Assembly (NCBI GenBank): GCA_036309765.1
Contig: JAXJTE010000106.1
Coordinates: 1 to 64,000, forward strand
Length of the DNA: 64,000 bases
Origin: Caryophanon sp036309765
GTDB taxonomy: Bacteria; Bacillota; Bacilli; Bacillales_A; Planococcaceae
Reading direction: 5' to 3'
This document shows, in pieces, positions 27,110-34,815 of the stretch (position 1 is its first letter; each line of letters opens with the position of its first letter). The notes beneath the pieces were generated by a model. It was not told the DNA's origin, ran no database searches, and worked only from the letters and a program-made list of their open reading frames with translations. Both the position numbers and the translations under genes were made by a program.

Positions 27110-28110
27110 TACGCCACACCTTTCCTTCTACGTTGTTTAAAGAAAATATATGCAAACACTGGTGCACCGACGAACGATGTAATGACGCCAATCGGTAACT
27201 CAGTCGGCGCAATAATTGTACGTGAAATTAAGTCGCAAATGATGAGTAATGACGCACCATGCAGCATCGAAAGCGGCAGTAAATGATGATGATCCACTCC
27301 CCACAGCATACGCGTCATATGCGGCACGACTAAACCGACAAAGCCGATTGTACCCGATACTGCAACGGCCGCACCGGTTAACATCGAGCCACCGATCAGC
27401 ACTTGCATTTTACTTCGCTTTACGTTGACGCCTAAATATTGCGCGCGCTCCTCACCGTACAGCATCGCATTTAGCTCGCGACGATTCCACCATAAAATGA
27501 AACTGCCAATGAGTACAAACGGAATAATCATTTGCACGTACGGCCAGCCGCGCATTGACACACTGCCGAGCAACCAGCCCATAATTTGGCGCAGCTCTTC
27601 ACCTGTTAGTGCAATCATCAGCGAAATCATCGAGCCTAAAAACGAGCTAAAAATAATACCTGTTAAAATGAGCGTTTCCATTTTCATCGTGCGGTCAACT
27701 AGTCGCGCAAAGCTCATCACAAGAAACATCGTAACAATCGCACCAAACATGCTGAAAATCGGCAATGTAAATATGCCGAGCATCGGAACAGAAATGCCGA
27801 AGAAAATCGTTGCGACTGCCCCAACTGATGCACCTGATGAAATACCGAGTGTGTACGGATCGGCTAGCGGATTTTTCAGCAGCCCTTGAAACGCTGCCCC
27901 AGCAATCGCTAAACTTGCGCCAACAAGAGCGGCTAGCAGTACCCGTGGCATGCGAATTTGCCATAAAATATTGGCGGCCGTTTCGCTGACGCTCGGATTC
28001 CATAACACTTCAAGCGGAATGCGTACCGAGCCGATTGCAACGCCGAGCCACATCGTAATAATTAACGTAGCGAACGCAATCGTGTAGGCGAACACATATT
28101 TTTTACTCAC
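27109..28110 (-). CDS. btuC: Cobalamin ABC transporter permease
   Basis: FecCD/BtuC-family membrane permease of 333 aa with about ten hydrophobic segments and the family stretch GAALAIAGAAFQGLLKNPLADPYTLGIS. It starts at GTG after AGAGG and overlaps the btuF stop by 8 bp. Operon position assigns the substrate as a corrinoid rather than a siderophore. Confidence 0.9.
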   Translation of the reverse strand: MSKKYVFAYTIAFATLIITMWLGVAIGSVRIPLEVLWNPSVSETAANILWQIRMPRVLLAALVGASLAIAGAAFQGLLKNPLADPYTLGISSGASVGAVATIFFGISVPMLGIFTLPIFSMFGAIVTMFLVMSFARLVDRTMKMETLILTGIIFSSFLGSMISLMIALTGEELRQIMGWLLGSVSMRGWPYVQMIIPFVLIGSFILWWNRRELNAMLYGEERAQYLGVNVKRSKMQVLIGGSMLTGAAVAVSGTIGFVGLVVPHMTRMLWGVDHHHLLPLSMLHGASLLIICDLISRTIIAPTELPIGVITSFVGAPVFAYIFFKQRRRKGVA

Positions 28111-29050
28111 TGAAAACCTCTGGGTGGATTGCTGTTGCCATTTCGAGTAAACCTTCTGCTAAACGTGGTGCTTGTCGACTTGTCGTATCTTCATTAATTT
28201 GGATGACAGCGTTATTTTTCACCGCGGCAATTGTATCAAAGCCTGGGCGCAGTGGCAGCGTCGTTAAAATGTCTGGCACGTAGCTGTATGACACTAAAAT
28301 AACGTCTGGGTTTTGCGTAATGATTTCCTCTGAGCTAATTAAATACCAGCCTTCTTGTGTTGCTGCAACGTTTTCTGCTTTAATCATGTTAAGCATTTCG
28401 TCCGTAAACGTATTTGAGCCTGGTGTGTAAATTTCTGGTGCATCTGAGTTTTCAACAAATACACGCTTTGGCTCCACATCCGCAAGCTTTTCTTGAATTT
28501 CCGTCACTTGTGCTTTCATATCCGTTACGATTTCATCTGCTTTATCTGTCGTGTTCGTAATTTCTGCGATGTCATAAATCGTTTCATACGTATGCTCGAA
28601 GTTTTTCGCATCTTCTACAACGTACACATCAATACCTGCTGCGCGCAGTTGCTCGATACCTGCTTCTGATACGCCCATTGCCGACTCATGTGAAAATACA
28701 ACGTCTGGCGTTAATGAAATAATTTTTTCAAAGTCAAATTCCATCGAGCCGATTTTTTCCTTCTCCACCGCTTCTGCTGGATAATCGTCAATGTCCGTTA
28801 CCGCGATAATTTCCTCATTTAAACCAAGCTCAAACAAAATTTCGGTATTGCTCGGAATCATCGAAATGATACGTTCTGGCTCTTTGTCGATTGTAACTTC
28901 CATGCCGCTTGCGTCCGTTACCGTTAATGGGTATGCGCCGTCTGTTTCCGTTCCGTTCGTTGCCTCGTTCGTCGTTTCCTCTTTGTCGCCACATGCCACT
29001 AATGCTGCCGTTGCAAGTGCTGCTGTTACTGCTAGTTTCCATGATTTCAT
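28103..29050 (-). CDS. btuF: Corrinoid-binding lipoprotein of ABC transporter
   Basis: Surface-anchored substrate-binding protein, 315 aa. The signal peptide ends in lipobox LVAC with Cys20 as the lipid anchor, followed by an acidic/Thr linker and a class III binding-protein fold (ERIISMIPSNTEILFELGL). ATG at 29050 is 9 nt from AGGAG; an ATG six bases earlier is too close. It is the first gene after the cobalamin riboswitch, which supports B12 as its ligand. Confidence 0.9.
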   Translation of the reverse strand: MKSWKLAVTAALATAALVACGDKEETTNEATNGTETDGAYPLTVTDASGMEVTIDKEPERIISMIPSNTEILFELGLNEEIIAVTDIDDYPAEAVEKEKIGSMEFDFEKIISLTPDVVFSHESAMGVSEAGIEQLRAAGIDVYVVEDAKNFEHTYETIYDIAEITNTTDKADEIVTDMKAQVTEIQEKLADVEPKRVFVENSDAPEIYTPGSNTFTDEMLNMIKAENVAATQEGWYLISSEEIITQNPDVILVSYSYVPDILTTLPLRPGFDTIAAVKNNAVIQINEDTTSRQAPRLAEGLLEMATAIHPEVFSE

Positions 29051-29070
29051 GTTCATCCGCTCCTTTTGTG

Positions 29071-29322
29071 TAAATAAAAAGCCCGCCTTAGCAAAACGCT
29101 AAAACGAGCAAATGTATATGGTTGGTCGCCATACACACTCATCCTCGTAAGTGGTTGCTAAAAAAATCAGCTAGGCAGGTCTCCTGACTTCTACGCCAAT
29201 CAAACGCACCTTCCCGATTGCTCAGTGGTATGTCGCATTTGTGCTCGTAGTTACAGTGGCGGGACCGTGTCGGATTTTCACCGAGCTTCCCTTTTCATCC
29301 TTTTACGAAGGAACCTAGCTAA
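29071..29322 (-). promoter_or_regulatory. Cobalamin riboswitch with intrinsic terminator
   Basis: The minus strand carries the conserved blocks GGTGAAAATCCG, CCCGCCACTGTAA and AGTCAGGAGACCTGCC. P1 is TTAGCTAGG (29322-29314) with CCTAGCTGA (29175-29167). The expression platform is a terminator, GCTCGTTTTAGC/GCTAAGGCGGGC (29109-29081), followed by TTTTTATTT just before the btuF ribosome site. High adenosylcobalamin should terminate transcription and shut off corrinoid uptake. A TATAAT at 29346-29341 is the likely -10; its -35 is poor. Confidence 0.93.
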
Positions 29323-29461
29323 TGTATGCAATTGTGTTATATTATAGCGCATTTTTTTCGCTGCGCACGAACTTTTCGTGATTTTAGGAAATATTCGAAA
29401 TAATATATGATAGCGTTTACGTTCCAAATATGGCGATGCAGCGTATATCGCAACAAAAAAA

Positions 29462-29491
29462 AGCTGCTCGAAAATTTCTTTCCGAGCAGCT
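29462..29491 (-). terminator. Terminator of argS
   Basis: Perfect 9-bp stem AGCTGCTCG/CGAGCAGCT with a 12-nt loop, followed on the minus strand by TTTTTTTTG. Confidence 0.9.
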
Positions 29492-29502
29492 CTGATCTAT
29501 GA

Positions 29503-31170
29503 TTACATCTTCTCTGGCGCTGATACACCGATTAAGCGTAATGCGTTTGCGATTGTCGTTTGCACTGCTGTAATTAAGGCAAGACGAGCTTCTGTTAGCT
29601 CCTTGTTGTCTGCGTTAATTACTTTTTCTGCACCGTAGAAGCTGTGGAATGTTGCCGCAGTTTCTTGAATGTAGTTCGCAATGCGGTGTGGTGTGCGGTG
29701 TTTCGCCGCTTCTGCGATCATTTTCGGGAAGTCGCCCACTTTTTTCAGTACGTCGATTTCTTTTTCTGCTGTTAATAAGTCAAGGTTGTCAATTGATGCT
29801 GCGAACCCTTGCTCGTTTGCAGAACGTAAAATCGATGCGATACGTGCATGTGCATATTGCGCATAGTACACTGGGTTTTCGTTTGATTGTGATACCGCTA
29901 AATCTAAGTCAAAGTCCATGTGTGAATCGCCCGCTGTTTTCACGAAGAAGTAGCGCACTGCGTCTAAGCCAACCATTTCCACTAATTCACGCATCGTTAC
30001 AGCGTTACCTGTACGTTTTGACATTTTGAATTTCTCGCCGTTTTTGTACAGCTGTACCATTTGGATAATGTCGACTTCAAGCGTGCCGCGATTGTAGCCA
30101 AGTGCTTCGATTGCCGCTTTCATACGTGGAATGTAGCCGTGGTGATCAGCACCCCAAATGTTCACTAACTTATCAAAGCCACGTTGTAATTTGTCTTCGT
30201 GGTACGCGATGTCTGGCGTTAAGTACGTGAATGAACCGTCACCTTTAATTAATACGCGGTCTTTGTCGTCACCGAACGTTGTAGAGCGGAACCATGTCGC
30301 GCCCTCTTCTTCAAAAATGTGACCGTTCGCTTTTAATTTATCTAATGCCGCTTCGATTTTGCCGTTGCCGTATAAAGACGTTTCTGAATACCATACGTCA
30401 AACTCTACGCGGAAGTTTTTTAAGTCGTTTTGTAGTTTCGCTAATTCTAAACGTAAGCCGTGCGCGCGGAAGAATGTGAAGCGATCTTCATCTGATTTGT
30501 CTAAAATAGCTGCGCCGAACTCTTCTTTTAGCTTGCCAGCGATTTCAACAATGTCTGCACCGTGGTAGCCGTCTTCTGGCATTTCTGCATCCATGCCTAA
30601 CGCTTGCTTGTAACGCGCTTCTAATGAGTACGCTAAGTTGTTAATTTGGTTACCCGCATCGTTAATGTAATATTCGCGTGATACTGCATAGCCTGCTGCG
30701 TCTAATACGTTACATAAAGAATCGCCGACAGATGCGCCGCGTGCGTGACCTAAGTGTAAGTCACCAGTTGGGTTCGCTGATACGAACTCGACTTGTACTT
30801 TCTCACCTTGACCTGCTTCAGAGCGACCGTAATCTGCGCCTTGTGCAAGAACTGCTTTCACAACTTGTGTTAAGAAGTCTTTTTTCACTGTAATGTTCAT
30901 GAAGCCAGGACCTGCGATGTCGATTTTCTCGATGTCTGTGCCTGCTGTGTCTAAGTTTTCAAGAATGGCTTCTGCGATTGCGCGTGGTGGCTTTTTCGCA
31001 AGTTTCGTTAACTGCATCGCAATGTTCGTTGCATAGTCGCCGTTTGCTTTATCCTTTGGTGATTCTAAATGAATGTTTAACTCTGTGCCAGCTTCTACTA
31101 GCTGTGCTTTTTCGACTGCGGCTGCAATTGCGGCTTTGATCGACTGTTGTACTTGCTCTACTGCGTTCAT
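29503..31170 (-). CDS. argS: Arginyl-tRNA synthetase
   Basis: Class I synthetase charging tRNA-Arg, 555 aa. It has the N-terminal Arg-tRNA D-loop domain, the HIGH-type motif HLGHARG, the KMSK loop in FKMSKRTGNAVT and the DALR anticodon-binding domain at the C-terminus. GGAGG precedes the ATG. It is adjacent to the DUF1934 gene, as in other Bacillales. Confidence 0.97.
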   Translation of the reverse strand: MNAVEQVQQSIKAAIAAAVEKAQLVEAGTELNIHLESPKDKANGDYATNIAMQLTKLAKKPPRAIAEAILENLDTAGTDIEKIDIAGPGFMNITVKKDFLTQVVKAVLAQGADYGRSEAGQGEKVQVEFVSANPTGDLHLGHARGASVGDSLCNVLDAAGYAVSREYYINDAGNQINNLAYSLEARYKQALGMDAEMPEDGYHGADIVEIAGKLKEEFGAAILDKSDEDRFTFFRAHGLRLELAKLQNDLKNFRVEFDVWYSETSLYGNGKIEAALDKLKANGHIFEEEGATWFRSTTFGDDKDRVLIKGDGSFTYLTPDIAYHEDKLQRGFDKLVNIWGADHHGYIPRMKAAIEALGYNRGTLEVDIIQMVQLYKNGEKFKMSKRTGNAVTMRELVEMVGLDAVRYFFVKTAGDSHMDFDLDLAVSQSNENPVYYAQYAHARIASILRSANEQGFAASIDNLDLLTAEKEIDVLKKVGDFPKMIAEAAKHRTPHRIANYIQETAATFHSFYGAEKVINADNKELTEARLALITAVQTTIANALRLIGVSAPEKM

Positions 31171-31172
31171 GT

Positions 31173-31604
31173 TTATTCCTCCGTAAAAGTTAGTTTTAAC
31201 GTATATGTGCCAGCTAATTGTCCACCAACATGCAGTGCATATTCAGTTTCAAATTGGCTTTGCTGTTCAGTTTCAGTTGTATAGTGAAGATGTGCTGTAT
31301 CAATCCATAAAGGTAGTGAACCGACCTCGCTTCTATAATGCCCTGTTTCACGCTGCGTTACGTTTAACGGCAAGCGCATATCGACAGCGCCTTTACGCAT
31401 AATGAATGATTGGTCTTGTGCTAGCTTAATCGTCGTCTTAATCGATTGTGATTCGTGTTCTTCTGTGTAGCGTAAATATTTCGTACCATTTTTTTCGACG
31501 ATGTGCCCATCTAACCACATTTCGACACTTTCCGTCTCACCTTCAGCATAAGAAATCGCCGATGTTAGCCGAATATTGACACGCTTTCCGATGTCGCTTT
31601 TCAA
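31173..31604 (-). CDS. ywiB: DUF1934 (YwiB-type) protein
   Basis: A 143-aa beta-rich protein of unknown function, probably calycin-like barrel. It starts at TTG after GGAGGGG and ends 2 bp before argS, so the two are co-translated. The ywiB-argS pairing is conserved in Bacillales, which identifies it. Confidence 0.85.
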   Translation of the reverse strand: MKSDIGKRVNIRLTSAISYAEGETESVEMWLDGHIVEKNGTKYLRYTEEHESQSIKTTIKLAQDQSFIMRKGAVDMRLPLNVTQRETGHYRSEVGSLPLWIDTAHLHYTTETEQQSQFETEYALHVGGQLAGTYTLKLTFTEE

Positions 31605-31664
31605 TGGAACCCCTCCAACGCTTTTTCTATAACCTTCTTATTATAGGACGAAATTTTCATCGAT

Positions 31665-32324
31665 TCAAGCAAAGTTGTGTTTTGCTCTCTTTTTATATGC
31701 TACGAGCCAATCGTCACCGCTTCGTTCCATCGACACGCCGAAATAGCCGTCGCGCAGAAGCTGCTGCTGTGCTTCCGTGTCACCCATGTCGACAACAACC
31801 GCTTCGTCGCCCCACGCCGCTTCTTCCACGAGCGATTTCGCAAATACATACCGGAGCTTGCCACCGTATTTTAATTTTAGTGCCGCGACATGCATATGTT
31901 GTGCGAATTTATCCTTTAAGCTTGCGATGTTAAACGGCATCACTGTCGCACACACAACTTTGTGCTTGTTTGTATCGACGTACTGCATAATATGCTGTGC
32001 CATTTGCTGCTGCAATCCCTGTCCGCGGTGGTCTGGATGCACGTTTGAAATTTCTTGGTACAGCACTTCCTCTAAATGGTCGTGCCCAATGTCGCGCCCT
32101 AAATGCTCGTCATCAATCGGTGGCTCTAGCAGCGCACGAAACGCGATAAGCTGCTCGCCTGTAAACAAGCCAATCATGACGCCGTTACCTTCTAAAATAA
32201 AGCGCAGCTCCGACTCATCAAGCGGCTGTAAAATGGCTTTATCAGGCAGTGCGTCAATGACTTGCTGCTGAAGCGTTTGAAGCTGTGGAATGTGCGCGAG
32301 CGTTAATTGTTGAACGGTATACAT
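31665..32324 (-). CDS. GNAT-family N-acetyltransferase
   Basis: A 219-aa acetyltransferase with the acetyl-CoA loop in VHPDHRGQGLQQQM near residue 97. The substrate is unknown. Its ATG abuts the stop of the enolase-superfamily gene (TAAATG), so the two are translationally coupled. A pairing of dipeptide epimerase and acetyltransferase suggests handling of murein-derived peptides or amino acids, but this is inference. Confidence 0.8.
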   Translation of the reverse strand: MYTVQQLTLAHIPQLQTLQQQVIDALPDKAILQPLDESELRFILEGNGVMIGLFTGEQLIAFRALLEPPIDDEHLGRDIGHDHLEEVLYQEISNVHPDHRGQGLQQQMAQHIMQYVDTNKHKVVCATVMPFNIASLKDKFAQHMHVAALKLKYGGKLRYVFAKSLVEEAAWGDEAVVVDMGDTEAQQQLLRDGYFGVSMERSGDDWLVAYKKRAKHNFA

Positions 32325-33434
32325 TTAGCTCACCACAACGCTTTCTTCTGTCAGTTCCGCTAAAATAGCCTCGTCAACGTCAACGCCTAGCCCCGCGCGT
32401 TCCGTTAATTGAATAAACGGCACGTCGTAATGAAGATTACCGATGTCTTTTGAAAACTTCAGTGGTCCTGTTAGCTCAACGCTCGTAAATGCTTTGTTCG
32501 AAAACGCTACATGGAAGCCTGCTGCTGAACCGACTGACGACTCCACCATCGAGCCAATTTGACATTCGATGCCTGCCATTTGTGCCATATGTGCAAGCTT
32601 CATTGCAGGGTACATACCACCGCATTTCATCAGCTTAATGTTCACTTTGTCTGCCGCGTTTTTCGCAATAATTTCGCGCATGTCACGTACGCCGCGCAGT
32701 CCTTCATCAATCATCAGTGGAATCGTCGTCTTCGCCTTAATTGCTACCATCGCGTCAATGTCGTCTGCTTTTACCGGTTGCTCTAGCCAGTCGATGTTTA
32801 GCTGCTCTAGCTGGCGCACTGCCTGTAACGTGTTTGCCGCGTTTACCCAGCCTTGGTTCACGTCAACGCGAATTGCAATCGCTTCACCAACACGCTCACG
32901 CACTGCTCGAATGCGCGCGACGTCACTTGCTACGTCACGACCGACTTTCATTTTAAATGACGTGTAGCCCAGATCGACGCGACGAGCTGCTTCGTCCGCC
33001 ATCGCTTCAGGTGTTGCAATGCTTAGTACGTGCGTAATCGGGAATTTTTCGTGATAGCGTCCGCCTGTAAGCTGATACGCAGGAACGCCAAGCTTTTTGC
33101 CGACTGCATCGAAACACGCAATGTCGATCGCTGCCTTCGCTGCTGGCACGCCGTAAACTGCTGCGTCCATTTTTTCGTGCAGTGCCTCAAAGTTCATCGC
33201 GTTCTCGCCAATGACAGCTGGTGCTAAATGATGCTTCAATACAGCGAACGTGCCTTCTAACGTTTCGCCTGTTACATGCTCGTCTGGAACTGCCTCGCCC
33301 CAGCCGACGATGCCGCACGTCGTTGTCAGCTTCGTAATGATTGATGGCATGTTCGGGTACGTCGCGTAGCTCACGACGAACGGTTCGATGAGTGGTAGTT
33401 CGATTTTGAAAATTTCAATGGATTGGATGATCAT
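32325..33434 (-). CDS. Enolase-superfamily epimerase (dipeptide epimerase-like)
   Basis: Muconate-lactonizing-enzyme subgroup, 369 aa. The acid/base KxK pair K161/K163 (FKMKVG), metal ligands D191 (RVDVNQGW), E218 (WLEQP) and D243 (MIDEG), and the second catalytic Lys in IKLMKCGG (about 268) are all present, which fits a two-base 1,1-proton transfer. The likely reaction is epimerisation of L-Ala-D/L-Glu-type dipeptides or a related N-acyl amino acid; the exact substrate cannot be read. ATG at 33434 follows AAGGAG. Confidence 0.82.
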   Translation of the reverse strand: MIIQSIEIFKIELPLIEPFVVSYATYPNMPSIITKLTTTCGIVGWGEAVPDEHVTGETLEGTFAVLKHHLAPAVIGENAMNFEALHEKMDAAVYGVPAAKAAIDIACFDAVGKKLGVPAYQLTGGRYHEKFPITHVLSIATPEAMADEAARRVDLGYTSFKMKVGRDVASDVARIRAVRERVGEAIAIRVDVNQGWVNAANTLQAVRQLEQLNIDWLEQPVKADDIDAMVAIKAKTTIPLMIDEGLRGVRDMREIIAKNAADKVNIKLMKCGGMYPAMKLAHMAQMAGIECQIGSMVESSVGSAAGFHVAFSNKAFTSVELTGPLKFSKDIGNLHYDVPFIQLTERAGLGVDVDEAILAELTEESVVVS

Positions 33435-33491
33435 ATATAAAACTCCTTGTATGTTAGTCTCGTTGTCATATTTGTTCATTATACAACGAAA

Positions 33492-33531
33492 AAGCTGTGC
33501 TGAATGTCGATTTTGACTTTCAGCACAGCTT
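33492..33531 (-). terminator. Terminator downstream of speB
   Basis: AAGCTGTGCTGAA (33492-33504) pairs perfectly with TTCAGCACAGCTT (33519-33531), followed on the minus strand by TTTTTCG. The palindromic repeat at 33565-33685 lies between it and speB. Confidence 0.85.
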
Positions 33532-33564
33532 CATTAAATTTTTATTTTATACGTAATAATGCGT

Positions 33565-33685
33565 GAGCGTGTAGCGGCGAGACTCCTTGGGGAATAGCCC
33601 GAGCCTCGAGACCCCGCAGTCGTGAGGCACGAACGACGAGGAGGCTTGAGCCGGGCCCCAGGAACGCGAGCCGCAAAACACGCTC
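33565..33685. repeat. G+C-rich palindromic intergenic repeat, copy 4
   Basis: The ends GAGCGTGT (33565-33572) and ACACGCTC (33678-33685) are inverted, and the homology continues inward (CGGC, TCCTTGGGG against its complement). The centre has GACCCCGCAG and GAGGAGGCTTGAGCC, shared with the copy at 46057-46267. It lies between the speB stop and its terminator, so it is transcribed. Confidence 0.75.
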
Positions 33686-33698
33686 ATAACACAAATAA

Positions 33699-34571
33699 TT
33701 ACTTAATCCAACCGAGCATCATTTCACGTAGGAACTTCGCTGCGGCGTTTGCCGTCATTTCTGAATGGTCGTATACTGGACATACTTCCACTAAGTCAAA
33801 GCCGACAACGTTTACATCTGAGCCTGCGATCGCATGAATCGATGCAAGTAGCTCTTTTGACGTAATACCGCCTGCGTCTACTGTGCCTGTACCTGGTGCG
33901 TGTGCTGGGTCTAATACGTCAATATCAATCGTTACATAAACAGGACGACCTGCTAATGTTGGTAGTACTTTTTTCAGTGGCTCTAGCACTTCAAATAATG
34001 AAATGTGCATGCCGTTTTCCTTCGCCCATTCCAGCTCTTCTTTTAAGCCAGAGCGAATGCCGAATGAATACACGTTATGCGGTCCGATACGGTCAGCAAT
34101 TTTACGAATTGGTGTTGCGTGTGAATATTGCTCACCTTCGTAATCTGTACGTAAATCCGTGTGCGCGTCAAAGTGGATGACCGCCATTTCTGGATGCTTT
34201 TCGTACACCGCTTCCATGACTGGTAATGACACTAAATGCTCGCCACCCATGCCGATTGGTACTTTACCATCTGCGACAACTTGGCGCACGAACGTCTTAA
34301 TTTCTTCAAGCGATTTGCCGGGGTTACCAAATGGTAGTGGAATGTCGCCTGCATCAAATACTTTTACGTCTTCTAAATGACGGTCTAAGTAGAAGCTGTA
34401 TTCCTCTAAACCGATTGATACTTCGCGAATACGTGCTGGTGCGAAGCGTGAGCCTGGACGATAGCTTACTGTCCAGTCCATTGGCATGCCGTATAATACA
34501 GCCTTTGCATCCTCATACGTTGGATGGCTTTTAATAAATACATTGCCTGCATATGTTTCATCAAAACGCAT
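33699..34571 (-). CDS. speB: Agmatinase
   Basis: Ureohydrolase that converts agmatine to putrescine and urea, 290 aa. The binuclear manganese ligands GGEH, FDAHTDLR and TIDIDVLDP are all present. The Bacillales neighbour speE (spermidine synthase) is not next to it here. It is divergent from pbpG with a 244-bp gap. Confidence 0.93.
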   Translation of the reverse strand: MRFDETYAGNVFIKSHPTYEDAKAVLYGMPMDWTVSYRPGSRFAPARIREVSIGLEEYSFYLDRHLEDVKVFDAGDIPLPFGNPGKSLEEIKTFVRQVVADGKVPIGMGGEHLVSLPVMEAVYEKHPEMAVIHFDAHTDLRTDYEGEQYSHATPIRKIADRIGPHNVYSFGIRSGLKEELEWAKENGMHISLFEVLEPLKKVLPTLAGRPVYVTIDIDVLDPAHAPGTGTVDAGGITSKELLASIHAIAGSDVNVVGFDLVEVCPVYDHSEMTANAAAKFLREMMLGWIK

Positions 34572-34815
34572 AATCTATTCACCTACTATTTATATTTCGT
34601 ATTCGCCAAGCAAAATGCTTTATCGAAACGATGCTTTCCTTTATACTACCTTACTTAATCGTAATGTTGGTGCGCGAAACTTTTTTTCAAAACAACGCGT
34701 ATAACTTAAGCAGTACAAAAAAAGTATAGTGGTTTTATGTGAAAGTTCAATAGCTGTATGTGAACTTTTCGAAATTTACAAATATATTCGCAACAACAAT
34801 AATGAGGTGATGAAC

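Noticed and set aside
28791..29102. Antisense open frame over btuF
   Set aside because: Shadow of the real gene: the signal-peptide and lipobox signals belong to the minus strand.
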